DNA of 14,459 bases from NCBI GenBank assembly GCA_937871645.1, contig CALMPZ010000365.1, positions 1 to 14,459 of the forward strand. The letters run 5' to 3'. The stretch is from an uncultured Polymorphobacter sp. (lineage in GTDB: Bacteria; Pseudomonadota; Alphaproteobacteria; Sphingomonadales; Sphingomonadaceae). Positions 7,569 to 14,459 of the stretch are shown here, piece after piece (position 1 is the first letter of the stretch; each line of letters opens with the position of its first letter). The notes beneath the pieces are model-generated. The model did not search any database and was not told the DNA's origin. It was given only the letters and a program-made list of their open reading frames with translations. The position numbers and the translations under genes are program-made.

Positions 7569-7982
7569 TCACTTCACCCGCGTCCACGTCTGCGACTTGC
7601 ACCCCAGCCCGCCGAGCAAACACCCCTTGCCGGTCAGCGTATGCGCGTTGACGACGGTGACCGTGCCCGAGAACGTCTTGTTGATGTCGGGCACATAGAC
7701 CTTGCCCTTCCAGTGCGTGTCATCGATCTGCGTGAAGTTCTGAAACAGGTCCATGCCGACCAGTTTCGGGTTGCCGCCCTTGGCGGCGTCGGCTTTGGCC
7801 TTGGCGTTGGCCCAGACCACCACGCCGCACATCTTGTCGCCGCACGGCTTGGCGGCGACATGGACGCTGTTCGCCGGGTTGTGCCAGACGCCGTAGCTCG
7901 GGTGTTTGGCGGGCACTGCGGCGCCCGCTGGCCCGACAAGTCCGGGTGTGGTCAGCAGCAGGGCGATGAGGACGGCGCGCAT
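7569..7982 (-). CDS. Secreted DUF2147 domain protein
   Basis: The protein has 137 residues. It begins with a signal peptide (MRAVLIALLLTTPGLVGPAG, cleavage near AGA-A). The mature part has the DUF2147 signature: GVWHNPANSV, then PCGDKMCGVVVWAN with two Cys (47 and 52), and near the end GKGCLLGGLGC...TWTRV with two more Cys. DUF2147 proteins are small exported beta-rich proteins of unknown function found in many proteobacteria. Here it has the usual length for the family. AGGAG five bases before ATG 7982 supports the start. It is the last gene of a minus-strand group, 25 bp after the VOC gene. What it binds or does cannot be said from the sequence. Confidence 0.88.
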   Translation of the reverse strand: MRAVLIALLLTTPGLVGPAGAAVPAKHPSYGVWHNPANSVHVAAKPCGDKMCGVVVWANAKAKADAAKGGNPKLVGMDLFQNFTQIDDTHWKGKVYVPDINKTFSGTVTVVNAHTLTGKGCLLGGLGCKSQTWTRVK

Positions 7983-8007
7983 GGTGTCTCCTGTCAGCGA
8001 ATGGTGG

Positions 8008-8418
8008 TCAGCGGGCGAACAGCTGCCCGATGTCCTTGAACGCCTTGAATTCGATGGCGTTCCCCGCCGGGTCGTGGAGGAACATCACCGCCTGTTCGCC
8101 AACCTGGCCGGCGAAACGGATGCGCGGGGCGATGACGAACTGCGTGCCGGCGGCGGTCAGTTTGGCCGCGAGCGCTTCCCAGGCTTCCCAACCCAGCACC
8201 AGCCCGAAATGCGGCACCGGTACATCGTCGCCGTCGACGGGGTTGTGGGCTTGGACGCTGCGCGGTGCGAGGTGGGCGACGAGCTGATGGCCTTCGAAAT
8301 CGAAATCCACCCAGTGCGAGCTCGACCGGCCTTCGGCGCAGCCGAGCAGCTCGCCGTAAAAGCGCCGCGCCGCCGTCAGGTCATCGACGGGGATGGCGAG
8401 GTGGAAGCGCGGCCTCAT
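8008..8418 (-). CDS. VOC (glyoxalase/dioxygenase-fold) family protein
   Basis: The product has 136 residues starting [20 protein letters not shown]. This is the classic opening of vicinal-oxygen-chelate proteins: the metal-binding His (H6) on the first strand, followed by the helix after PVDDL. A second module has VPHFGLVL with H70, and the end carries [15 protein letters not shown] with E123. This His/His/Glu set could bind a divalent metal. The family includes glyoxalases, ring-cleaving dioxygenases and resistance proteins, so the substrate is open. The ATG at 8418 overlaps the TGA of the upstream DUF1465 frame (ATGA), implying translational coupling. The same frame stays open upstream to 8598, but that extension is Arg/Ala-rich shadow sequence over DUF1465 and is not included. 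The DUF2147 gene follows 25 bp later. Confidence 0.88.
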   Translation of the reverse strand: MRPRFHLAIPVDDLTAARRFYGELLGCAEGRSSSHWVDFDFEGHQLVAHLAPRSVQAHNPVDGDDVPVPHFGLVLGWEAWEALAAKLTAAGTQFVIAPRIRFAGQVGEQAVMFLHDPAGNAIEFKAFKDIGQLFAR

Positions 8419-8810
8419 GCGGCAAGCGCCGTGTCGGCGGCGTGCGCGCGCGTAAACAGGTCGCGGCTGGCGACCGCCAGCCCGCGCGCGCGCGCCGGCA
8501 ACAGGTCGAGCGCGACGTCGGCATCGGGCGCGCTCAGCCGCCGGTCGGCGTGCGCGGCGACCTCGCCGTTGCGGATCGCCTGCTGCAACAATCCCCATGA
8601 CACGATGGCGATCAGCCGCGTCGTGATGCGCAGCGATTCGAGTGCAGTCGCGGTGCGCGCGGTATCCAGCAGTTACGCGCGCTCTGCAATGCCCGGGCCG
8701 TCGAAATAGCCGCGCGCCGCATCCGCCAGCTTGAGTGCTTCGGCGTAAATCGGATCGACCAGGGCTGCGGCCGGATTGGCAGTATTCACGGTGGCGGAAC
8801 GGCTTTCCAT
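8415..8810 (-). pseudogene. DUF1465 family gene interrupted by an in-frame TAA stop
   Basis: Starting at ATG 8810, one frame of 132 codons runs to TGA at 8417-8415, broken only by TAA at codon 46 (8675-8673). Before the stop it reads [11 protein letters not shown]...[20 protein letters not shown]. After it, the frame continues [20 protein letters not shown], then [17 protein letters not shown] and [19 protein letters not shown]. Both halves fit DUF1465, an alphaproteobacterial family of unknown function, on either side of the stop without frameshift or gap. One base change in a sense codon would explain the TAA. A GTG at 8603 could restart translation, but it would give only the last 62 residues. 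The downstream VOC start overlaps this gene's normal stop, so the nonsense codon may also lower VOC translation. A sequencing error or stop readthrough are alternatives. Confidence 0.72.
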
Positions 8811-8870
8811 GGGGCTTCTATGCCCGATTTCAAGCGCGCCACCAATCATCATTGCACGCGCCCGCGACCC

Positions 8871-8901
8871 CTTGAACCGGTGTTGGCGCTACCTAAATCT
8901 G
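8871..8901 (+). promoter_or_regulatory. Probable heat-shock (RpoH/sigma-32) promoter of the hsp20 gene
   Basis: CTTG (8871-8874), exactly 17 bases, then CCTAAATCTG (8892-8901). This agrees with the alphaproteobacterial RpoH consensus CTTG-N17-18-CYTATnTnnG at all fixed positions except one in the -10. Transcription would start near 8907, giving a leader of about 85 nt before the Hsp20 start codon, a suitable length for the thermometer-like leader that follows. Confidence 0.6.
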
Positions 8902-8936
8902 TGCAGTCGGCGCTGCCATTCGGGGTGCCGGCAAAC

Positions 8937-8993
8937 GCTCCGGCCATACCGGCGGAGCGGCTCGCGTATCGCTTTGCTTGAAAGGATTAACCC
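8937..8993 (+). promoter_or_regulatory. Candidate ROSE-like RNA thermometer in the hsp20 leader
   Basis: The last hairpin before the ATG would be UUGCU (8974-8978), loop UGAA, AGGA (8983-8986). The Shine-Dalgarno bases pair with U(U/C)GCU around a bulged G, which is the conserved core of ROSE elements that control small heat-shock genes in alphaproteobacteria. An upstream stem, GCUCCG (8937-8942) with CGGAGC (8953-8958), gives the second hairpin. The stem around the ribosome binding site is weak, as expected for melting at heat-shock temperature. The call rests on pattern only. Confidence 0.5.
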
Positions 8994-9482
8994 ATGCGTG
9001 CTTTTGATTTTTCGCCGTTGCTGCGTTCATCGGTGGGGTATGAAAACCTCAACCGCCTCGTCGATTTCGCCACCCGTGGCGACAGCGCCGACAACGGCTA
9101 CCCGCCCTACAACATCGAGAAGGTCAGCGACGGTGCCTACCGGATCGCCATGGCGGTCGCGGGCTTCGCGCAAGCCGAGCTCGACCTGACTGTCCAGGAA
9201 AACACGCTGATCGTCACTGGCGCCACCGCCGATGCGCCCGAAGCCGCAAATGACCGCGTCTTCCTGCATCGCGGCATCGCCAAGCGCGCGTTCGAGCGGC
9301 GTTTCCAGCTCGCCGACACCATCAAGGTGACCGGCGCCAGCTATGAGAACGGCCTGCTCAACATCGACCTCGTCCGCGAAGTGCCCGAGCACAAGAAGCC
9401 GCGCAAGGTCGAGATCGGCAATGCCCCGACGGTGACCGTCGAAGCCGCTGCAATCGACGCGACGCGCCTCGCGGCCGAATAG
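8994..9482 (+). CDS. Hsp20 (alpha-crystallin) family small heat-shock protein
   Basis: The protein has 162 residues. The N-terminal arm (MRAFDFSPLLRSSVGYENLN) is typical of IbpA-type proteins. The alpha-crystallin domain spans ~37-131, with YNIEK, the ENTLIVTG strand, the RVFLHRGIAKRAFERRF segment and the conserved ASYENGLL motif (115-122). The C-terminal V-x-I anchor is VEI at 139-141. These cytoplasmic ATP-independent chaperones form oligomers that hold unfolding proteins for refolding by DnaK and ClpB. AAGGA eight bases before ATG 8994 supports the start. The promoter and leader point to heat control by RpoH plus an RNA thermometer. A strong terminator follows directly, so this is a single-gene unit, divergent from the broken DUF1465 gene. 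Confidence 0.95.
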   Translation: MRAFDFSPLLRSSVGYENLNRLVDFATRGDSADNGYPPYNIEKVSDGAYRIAMAVAGFAQAELDLTVQENTLIVTGATADAPEAANDRVFLHRGIAKRAFERRFQLADTIKVTGASYENGLLNIDLVREVPEHKKPRKVEIGNAPTVTVEAAAIDATRLAAE

Positions 9483-9495
9483 TCGCCGCCAAAGC

Positions 9496-9527
9496 AAAGG
9501 GCCCGGGAGCAATCCCGGGCCCTTTTT
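9496..9527 (+). terminator. Strong intrinsic terminator after hsp20, probably bidirectional
   Basis: A perfect 13-bp stem AAAGGGCCCGGGA / TCCCGGGCCCTTT with loop GCAA is followed by further Ts. It starts 13 bases after the hsp20 stop. On the minus strand the stem ends in CCCTTTGCTTT, so it can also stop transcription of the convergent TPR gene. Confidence 0.93.
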
Positions 9528-9546
9528 CGTGTCCAGGACAGGTGGC

Positions 9547-10125
9547 TCAGGACGATGCGGTCGTCCGGCGCACCACAGAGAAGCGCTGCAGCTGCGCGCT
9601 GGCTTCGGCCCAGTCGGGCTTCAGCGACACCGCCGCCTTGTAATCCTCGTACGCCTCGCGCGTCATGCCGACCATCTCATACGCGATGCCGCGCGTGTAA
9701 TAGGCGACTTCGGGGCGATCGGGATTATAGCCCAGCCCGGCGGTCAGCGAGGCGATGGCATCCTTGTCGCGGCCGCCGAGATGGACGAGCGCGATGCCCT
9801 TGTTGACATGCGCTTCGGCGAGCTGGTTGTTGATCTTGATCGCCGCGTCATAGTCGGCAATGGCCGCAGTCAGGTTGCGCGCGTGCATGTAGACGATGCC
9901 GCGATTGACATAAGTCGAAGCGCGCTGGTCGGCCGACATGGCGTCTTCGTGGATCGCGGCGTTGCACACCGCCAGCCCGACCTTGACCGACTGGTTGAAT
10001 TCGGCGGCTTCGTAGCAGCCGCGGGCATTGCCGCCGCCGATGACCGTGCTCGCCGCAAATGCCGGCGCTGCCGCCAGCATCAGCGCCGCGAGCCCCAGAG
10101 TCCGGGCGTTTGCAAACTTTGCCAT
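9547..10125 (-). CDS. Exported tetratricopeptide-repeat (TPR) protein
   Basis: The product has 192 residues from ATG 10125, chosen because GGAGGA lies 10 bases upstream; a TTG nine bases earlier would sit on the ribosome binding site. The start MAKFANARTLGLAALMLAA forms a signal peptide with cleavage near AFA-AS. The mature part has three to four TPR units of ~34 residues: around ASTYVNRGIVYMHARNLTAA, AEAHVNKGIALVHLGGRDKDAI, then AYYTRGIAYEMVGMTREAYEDYK, closing with LKPDWAEA. TPRs bind partner proteins; the partner is unknown. Two Cys in the pre-repeat part (ARGCYEA and AVCNAAI) may form a disulfide. It lies downstream of a DUF465 gene on the same strand and shares a terminator with hsp20. 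Confidence 0.85.
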   Translation of the reverse strand: MAKFANARTLGLAALMLAAAPAFAASTVIGGGNARGCYEAAEFNQSVKVGLAVCNAAIHEDAMSADQRASTYVNRGIVYMHARNLTAAIADYDAAIKINNQLAEAHVNKGIALVHLGGRDKDAIASLTAGLGYNPDRPEVAYYTRGIAYEMVGMTREAYEDYKAAVSLKPDWAEASAQLQRFSVVRRTTASS

Positions 10126-10158
10126 GATGTCCAATTCCTCCCACAGAATTGCGTCACA

Positions 10159-10188
10159 ATATCACAATGGCGCGTGACCGGTAATCAA
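10159..10188 (-). promoter_or_regulatory. Weak candidate promoter of the TPR gene
   Basis: On the minus strand TTGATT (10188-10183) and TGATAT (10164-10159) are 18 bases apart, with a leader of about 27 nt to ATG 10125. The -10 match is only 3 of 6. An adjacent direct repeat ATTGTGA-T-ATTGTGA could be a regulator site. Offered because this is the only AT-richer stretch in the 97-bp gap. Confidence 0.28.
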
Positions 10189-10222
10189 AACTTCATGCGC
10201 CGTTGACGCAGCCGCGGGCAGC

Positions 10223-10420
10223 CTAGGCGATGATGTCGGGGACCAGCAGGTCGTGGAGCTGGGCGATCTCGTCGCGCAGCCGCAGCTTGCGCTTTTTGAG
10301 CCGTGCAATCTGGATCTGGTCATGCCCCGGCATCGATCGTAGTGCCTCGATTGCGGCATCGAGATCGCGGTGCTCCTCGGTGGCTGTTTCAAGGCGTGCG
10401 CGCAGTTCGGGTTCGTCCAC
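10223..10420 (-). CDS. DUF465 (YdcH-like) small helical protein
   Basis: The product is 65 residues from GTG 10420: MDEPELRARLETATEEHRDL, then DAAIEALRSMPGHDQIQIAR and LKKRKLRLRDEIAQLHDLL. This is the DUF465/YdcH pattern: two antiparallel helices, a central EHRDLDAAI and the conserved LKKRKLRLRDEI near the end. GGAG six bases upstream favours the GTG; the open frame extends further upstream to 10606 but is Arg/Ala-rich and not protein-like. The molecular function of the family is unknown. It is divergent from a second DUF465 gene and lies upstream of the TPR gene. Confidence 0.87.
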   Translation of the reverse strand: MDEPELRARLETATEEHRDLDAAIEALRSMPGHDQIQIARLKKRKLRLRDEIAQLHDLLVPDIIA

Positions 10421-10530
10421 TCTGGCTCCACTCGCTGGTCGGGGACTGGCGTCCCGCTGCCCCAAAACATCGCCCGTCCGAGTCGCGCGACGCCTGCACA
10501 GTGGCAAGCGCGGTGCCGCGTGTCGAGCCG

Positions 10531-10611
10531 CTAGCGCTAGTGGTTTGCGGCGTCTTGTCTCACCAGCCTTGGGCTTGGCCGCAAACCGCAAATTAACCCG
10601 CGACAAGACGC
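10531..10611. repeat. Cluster of inverted repeats between two divergent DUF465 genes
   Basis: Three elements lie in the 242-bp gap: the palindrome CTAGCGCTAG (10531-10540); GGTTTGCGG (10542-10550) with its reverse complement at 10579-10587; and GCGTCTTGTC (10550-10559) with its reverse complement at 10602-10611. The last two pairs are crossed (A-B-A'-B'), so they cannot both form simple hairpins. They could be paired operators for the divergent promoters or a pseudoknot in a leader of the rightward gene. No other gene is visible in this gap. Confidence 0.6.
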
Positions 10612-10662
10612 ATTTCCTGTGATTTTATCTGGTGTGCTCATCTCGCACGAAAGGGAAAGCTA

Positions 10663-10818
10663 GTGACCAACCATCTCGCTGCACTCTCTGCCAAACACGC
10701 CCAGATCGAGGCTTCGCTGCACCAGGAAACGCTGCGCCCGATGCCCGATACGGTCCGCGTCGCCCGGCTCAAGCGCGAGAAACTGCGGATCAAGGAAGAG
10801 ATGTCGGCGACGGCCTGA
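10663..10818 (+). CDS. Second, very short DUF465 (YdcH-like) protein
   Basis: A 51-residue product starts at GTG 10663: MTNHLAALSAKHAQIEASLH, QETLRPMPDTVRVARLKREK and LRIKEEMSATA. It has the same layout as its divergent neighbour: a first helix with KHAQIEASLHQE, a short Pro-containing turn, and the diagnostic RLKREKLRIKEEM. It is shorter than usual because the end after the conserved helix is only a few residues. GGGA lies 7-8 bases before the GTG. It reads towards gapR, about 96 bp away, and may be cotranscribed with it. Function is unknown for the family. Confidence 0.82.
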   Translation: MTNHLAALSAKHAQIEASLHQETLRPMPDTVRVARLKREKLRIKEEMSATA

Positions 10819-10914
10819 TCCGCCCCTTACACGGCTTGCAAGCGACCGCAGCGCGCAGTACCGGTGCGCTGAACCCGGTGCCTTGCGCCGGCGGCAATCA
10901 GCACTGGAGTGACC

Positions 10915-11160
10915 ATGTCGACGGACAATGTTTCCGCCGAACAGCTGCGGCTGTTCATCGAGCGCATCGAACGACTCGAAGAAGACAAGAAGGGCATCGC
11001 CGACGACATTAAGGATGTCTATGCCGAGGCCAAGGGCACCGGCTTCGATGCCAAGACGATGCGCAAGATTGTCGCGCTGCGTAAAATGGACAAGGGCGCG
11101 CGCCAGGAAGCCGAAGCGCTGCTCGAAACCTATAAGGCGGCGCTCGGGCTGGCCGACTAA
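10915..11160 (+). CDS. gapR: GapR (DUF2312) nucleoid-associated DNA-binding protein
   Basis: The product is 81 residues: [60 protein letters not shown] and a final helix ending [14 protein letters not shown]. This is the full DUF2312 signature with the [13 protein letters not shown] helix and [13 protein letters not shown]. In Caulobacter, GapR is an essential tetrameric clamp that prefers overtwisted, AT-rich DNA ahead of replication and transcription and stimulates gyrase and topoisomerase IV. ATG 10915 is chosen because GGAG is five bases upstream; a GTG two codons earlier overlaps that site. Length fits the family. Neighbours are a DUF465 gene before it and the molybdoenzyme subunit genes after it. 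Confidence 0.93.
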   Translation: MSTDNVSAEQLRLFIERIERLEEDKKGIADDIKDVYAEAKGTGFDAKTMRKIVALRKMDKGARQEAEALLETYKAALGLAD

Positions 11161-11190
11161 CGGCGTGACGCTTGGGGCTTGCATCGCCGG

Positions 11191-11196
11191 TATAAA
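11191..11196 (+). promoter_or_regulatory. Candidate -10 element for the 2Fe-2S subunit gene
   Basis: TATAAA stands out in this GC-rich 54-bp gap. It lies about 18 bp before ATG 11215, with AAGG between them. No good -35 hexamer is found at 16-18 bp, so a promoter here would depend on an activator or be weak. Confidence 0.3.
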
Positions 11197-11214
11197 TTGA
11201 GCGAAGGTCTGCAC

Positions 11215-11686
<472 letters not shown>

Positions 11687-11694
<8 letters not shown>

Positions 11695-12472
11695 ATTCGC
11701 ACTTGAACGTCCCGCGACGCTGGCGGCCGCGACCGCCGCGTTCAACGCCGGCGGCGAAGCGGCGCTGCTGGCCGGTGGCCACACGCTGCTTCCCGCCATG
11801 AAGTCGCGGCTGCGCATGCCCGACACGCTCGTCGATCTGTCGCAGGTCGCCGGACTGACCGGTATTACCAAGGACGGTGATCGCCTATGGATCGGCGCCA
11901 TGACGCTCCACGCGACGGTCGCGACCGATGCGACGGCATTGCCCGCGCTGGCGCAGCTCGCGTCGGGCATCGGTGACCAGCAGGTGCGCAACCGCGGCAC
12001 GCTCGGCGGCTCGGTCGCCAACAATGACCCCGCTGCCGACTATCCCGCCGCCGTGCTGGCGCTCGACGGTGTCGTCGAAACGACCGCCGGCAGCTACAAA
12101 GCCGACGACTTCTTCCAGGGCATGTTCGCCACCGCGCTGGCGGACGGCGAAATCATCACGCGCATCGGCTTCCGCATCCCCGCAAAGGCCGCCTACGCGA
12201 AATTCCGCCACCCGGCATCGCGCTATGCGGTCGTCGGCGTGTTCGTCGCGAAATTCGCTGACGGCGTTCGCGTCGCTGTCACCGGTGCCGGCCCCGGCGT
12301 TTTCCGCTGGGAAGCTGCCGAGGCGGCACTAAACGGGGCGTTCACTGTTGCCGCCGTCAATGGCCTCGTGCTCGACGCCGATGACCTCAATTCGGACATC
12401 CACGCCTCGGCCGACTACCGCGCGTCGCTCGCCGGCGTCATGCTCGGCCGTGCGGTCGCGGCAGCGGTTTAG
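11687..12472 (+). CDS. FAD-binding medium subunit of a xanthine dehydrogenase/CO dehydrogenase-like enzyme
   Basis: The protein has 261 residues starting MREFALERPATLAAATAAFN. The two flavin-binding motifs of CoxM-type subunits are clear: AGGHTLLPAMKSRL (29-42) and TLGGSVANNDPAADYP (105-120). The C-terminal CO-dehydrogenase flavoprotein domain follows (FRHPASRYAVVGVFVAKFAD...). The family oxidises the reduced 2Fe-2S subunit and hands electrons to NAD, quinone or another carrier. The ATG lies inside the end of the 2Fe-2S gene (8-base overlap), a sign of coupled translation. After its stop there are 75 bp and then the yebC-like gene, so the expected large molybdopterin subunit is missing from this locus. 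Confidence 0.92.
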
Positions 12473-12547
12473 CGCCGCCGGTTGCTTTCACACCCCCGAC
12501 CGGCCTAAACAGCGCGCGAACCCCACAACAAGGCGCGTTTTCCGACC

Positions 12548-13291
12548 ATGGCCGGCCATAGCAAGTTCAAGAACATCATGTACCGCAAGGGCGCGCAGGA
12601 CGCCAAGCGGTCAAAAATCTTCTCCAAGCTGGCGCGTGAAATCACCGTCGCGGCGAAGTCCGGCCTGCCCGATCCGGCGATGAACCCGCGGCTGCGCACT
12701 GCGGTGCTCGCGGCACGCAAGGAATCGATGCCCAAGGACAATGTCGATCGCGCCATCAAAAAGGCCGCCGAACCCGGTGGCGATGACTTCGAAGAGTTGC
12801 GCTACGAAGGCTTCGGCCCCGGCGGCGTCGCCGTCATCGTCGAAGCGCTCACCGACAACCGCAACCGCACCGCGACGCACGTCCGCACGATCTTTTCGAA
12901 GAACGGCGGCAACCTCGGCGCCAGCGGCTCGGTCAGCCACGGCTTCGAACGCTGCGGGCTGATCACCTATGAGCTCAAGGCCGGTGACGGCGACACGGTA
13001 TTCGAAGCGGCTCTGGAAGCCGGCGCCGACGATGTCGTGTCGAGCGAGGACGGCCACGAAGTCTATACCGCGATGGACGCGCTCCACGAAGTCGCCAAGG
13101 CGCTGCAGGCCAAGCTCGGCGAACCCGAATCGGCCAAGCTGCACTGGCGCGCCAAGGAAACCGTCGCCGTCGACGAAGCCAATGCGCGCACGCTGATGAA
13201 CCTCATCGACGCGCTCGAAGACGATGACGACGTCCAGACCGTCTACGGCAACTACGACGTCCCCGAAGACGTGCTGGCGAAGCTCGGCTAA
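12548..13291 (+). CDS. YebC/PmpR-family DNA-binding regulatory / translation-associated protein
   Basis: The protein has 247 residues and begins [20 protein letters not shown], the near-invariant YebC start (usually MAGHSKW). Domain I ([20 protein letters not shown]...) and the later domains with [23 protein letters not shown] and [14 protein letters not shown] are complete, as is the C-terminal [14 protein letters not shown]. Length matches the family (~240-250). YebC/TACO1 proteins were described as transcription regulators (PmpR in Pseudomonas). Related members help ribosomes pass proline stretches, so the exact role here is open. It lies directly before ruvC, a widely conserved order. The ribosome binding site is weak. 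Confidence 0.95.
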   Translation: MAGHSKFKNIMYRKGAQDAKRSKIFSKLAREITVAAKSGLPDPAMNPRLRTAVLAARKESMPKDNVDRAIKKAAEPGGDDFEELRYEGFGPGGVAVIVEALTDNRNRTATHVRTIFSKNGGNLGASGSVSHGFERCGLITYELKAGDGDTVFEAALEAGADDVVSSEDGHEVYTAMDALHEVAKALQAKLGEPESAKLHWRAKETVAVDEANARTLMNLIDALEDDDDVQTVYGNYDVPEDVLAKLG

Positions 13292-13294
13292 GGC

Positions 13295-13792
13295 GTGCTC
13301 CTCATCGGCCTCGACCCAGGGCTGCAAACCACCGGCTGGGGCGTGATCGAGGCGCAGGGCAACCGTCTGCGGCACATTGCCAACGGCGCGGTCAAAAGCC
13401 GCGCTACCGAAGCACTCGCCGACCGGCTGCTGGCGCTGCACGACGGGCTGATGGCGGTGATCGCCGCGCACGCCCCCGACGGTGCGGCGGTCGAGGAAGT
13501 CTTCGTCAACACCAACCCGCAATCGACACTCAAGCTCGGCCAGGCGCGCGGCGTCGTGCTGCTGGTCGCAGCGCGCAGCGGCTTGCCGGTCGCCGAATAT
13601 GCGACGCGGCTGGTCAAGAAAGCCGTCGTCGGCGTCGGCAATGCCGACAAACGCCAGATCCGCGCCATGGTCGAACGGCTACTGCCCGGCTGCAAGGTCG
13701 CGGGCGAGGACGCCGCCGATGCACTGGCGGTGGCCATCACCCACGCGCATCTTGCCGGAACCGCGGCGGCGCTGCACAAGTCGTTTCCATGA
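13295..13792 (+). CDS. ruvC: RuvC Holliday junction endonuclease
   Basis: The protein has 165 residues starting at GTG 13295, only three bases after the stop of the yebC-like gene. The RNase H-like fold with its four acidic catalytic residues is present: D7 in LIGLDPG, E67 in VEEVF, and D139 and D142 in [11 protein letters not shown]. Other conserved parts are [15 protein letters not shown] and the [11 protein letters not shown] loop. RuvC is a dimer that cuts Holliday junctions symmetrically in the RuvABC resolvasome during recombination repair. Length is usual (~165-175). The gene ends in ATGA overlapping the ruvA start, so the two are translationally coupled. Confidence 0.97.
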   Translation: MLLIGLDPGLQTTGWGVIEAQGNRLRHIANGAVKSRATEALADRLLALHDGLMAVIAAHAPDGAAVEEVFVNTNPQSTLKLGQARGVVLLVAARSGLPVAEYATRLVKKAVVGVGNADKRQIRAMVERLLPGCKVAGEDAADALAVAITHAHLAGTAAALHKSFP

Positions 13793-14388
13793 TCGCAAAG
13801 CTCAGGGGATTGCTCGACTCGACCGCGGCCGACAGCGCGGTTATCGACGTGAACGGCGTCGGCTACCTCGTCCACGCTAGCAGCAAGACGCTGACCGCGC
13901 TCGGTCCGACCGGCAGCCCGGCGACTCTCCACATCGAAACCCAAGTCCGCGAAGACGCCATCCAGCTGTTCGGCTTCCTCGCCGAGGAAGAACGCGACTG
14001 GTTCCGGCTGCTGCTGTCGGTGCAGGGCGTCGGCGGCCGCGTCGCGCTCGCCATCCTGTCGGTGCTGTCACCCGCCGAAGTCCAGCACGCCATCGCCGCC
14101 AAGGATGCCGCCAGCGTCGCGCGCGCCAACGGCGTCGGCCCCAAACTCGCCGCGCGCATCATCAACGAACTCAAGGACAAGGCCGGCACTATCGCCACCG
14201 GCCCCGGTATCGCCGCCCCCGTCAGCAACCCTAAGGGCGCCGTCGCCGACACGCTGTCGGCACTCGCCAACCTCGGCTTTCGCCCCGTCGATGCCAGCCG
14301 CGCCGTCGCCGAAGCACAGGCGGAATTGGGTGAGGGCGCGAGCGTCAACGAGTTGCTGCGCGTGGCGCTGCGAAAGAGCGCCCGATGA
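13789..14388 (+). CDS. ruvA: RuvA Holliday junction DNA-binding subunit
   Basis: The protein has 199 residues. Domain I is an OB fold ([20 protein letters not shown]... [11 protein letters not shown]). Domain II has two helix-hairpin-helix motifs, around [20 protein letters not shown] and [20 protein letters not shown], which grip the junction. A flexible linker (~145-155, Gly/Ala/Pro-rich) leads to domain III ([20 protein letters not shown] ... [14 protein letters not shown]), which contacts RuvB. RuvA tetramers hold the junction open while RuvB hexamers drive branch migration. The ATG overlaps the ruvC stop by four bases. Length matches the family. ruvB is expected downstream but does not start before the window ends. 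Confidence 0.97.
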   Translation: MIAKLRGLLDSTAADSAVIDVNGVGYLVHASSKTLTALGPTGSPATLHIETQVREDAIQLFGFLAEEERDWFRLLLSVQGVGGRVALAILSVLSPAEVQHAIAAKDAASVARANGVGPKLAARIINELKDKAGTIATGPGIAAPVSNPKGAVADTLSALANLGFRPVDASRAVAEAQAELGEGASVNELLRVALRKSAR

Positions 14389-14405
14389 GGTGGCGCGCAT
14401 CTTGA

Positions 14406-14445
14406 CCCCTCCCTTTCAAGGGAGGGGCGACTCAGCGAAGCTGAG
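14406..14445 (+). repeat. Double-hairpin intergenic repeat after ruvA
   Basis: The first stem is CCCCTCCCTT (14406-14415) with AAGGGAGGGG (14418-14427). The second is CTCAGC-GAA-GCTGAG (14431-14445), followed by CGGGGGTGGG. There is no T-run, so it is not a typical terminator. The C-run/G-run stem and GGGTGGG end resemble the repeats at 7335-7488 and suggest a dispersed family in this genome. It may run past the window end. Confidence 0.7.
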
Positions 14446-14459
14446 CGGGGGTGGGTGCT

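Noticed and set aside
8419..8598. N-terminal extension of the VOC protein
   Set aside because: The added 60 residues are Arg/Ala-rich shadow of the overlapping DUF1465 frame; the family start [11 protein letters not shown] lies at 8418 with an ATGA overlap.
12473..12547. Promoter of the yebC-like gene
   Set aside because: TTGCTT followed 17 bases later by CTAAAC matches the -10 consensus at only two positions.
12611..13522. 303-codon minus-strand frame
   Set aside because: It is antisense to the yebC-like gene and ruvC, both clear family members.

Overview
The window is GC-rich chromosomal DNA (about 65-70% by eye). It looks like an alphaproteobacterium, most probably of the order Sphingomonadales. 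The reasons are the alphaproteobacterial families GapR (DUF2312) and DUF1465, a ROSE-like small heat-shock gene leader behind an alpha-type RpoH promoter, high-GC codon use, and short G/C-rich palindromic repeats between genes. No tRNA, rRNA, CRISPR array, transposase or phage gene is visible. Most of the window is ordinary core and envelope sequence.

Left part (1-6820): the window opens inside a gene for a probable outer-membrane beta-barrel protein. It converges without a gap on a MerR-type regulator. That regulator is last in a minus-strand series: a large periplasmic M16 zinc protease, then a secreted DUF3313-like protein with its own likely promoter, then the regulator. Divergent from the M16 gene is a secreted M28 zinc peptidase with a PA-like insert. 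Two exported zinc peptidases therefore share one 103-bp upstream region.

Middle part (6819-7561): a perfect 36-bp inverted repeat closes off about 670 bp between two convergent genes. Inside lie a short perfect palindrome, an AT-richer ORF for a small three-helix membrane protein, and a pair of diverged G/C-rich repeats in inverted orientation. This is the most unusual segment. Next is a minus-strand operon: DUF1465 (broken by an in-frame TAA), a VOC/glyoxalase-like protein coupled to it by an ATGA overlap, and a secreted DUF2147 protein. Divergent from it is an Hsp20 gene with an RpoH-type promoter, a ROSE-like leader and a strong intrinsic terminator.

Right part (9547-14459): an exported TPR protein and a DUF465 protein lie on the minus strand. 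A second, very short DUF465 gene diverges from the first and precedes gapR, whose product binds overtwisted DNA and assists topoisomerases. Two overlapping genes follow for the 2Fe-2S and FAD subunits of a xanthine dehydrogenase/CO dehydrogenase-like enzyme, without a molybdopterin subunit gene. Then come a YebC/PmpR-family protein, ruvC and ruvA (Holliday junction processing; ruvB would be expected just outside). The window ends in a double-hairpin intergenic repeat.

Nothing here is clearly a new multi-gene system. The best leads are the inverted-repeat-bounded membrane ORF, the interrupted DUF1465 gene, the heat-shock leader, the orphan two-subunit molybdoenzyme pair, and the crossed inverted repeats between the two DUF465 genes.
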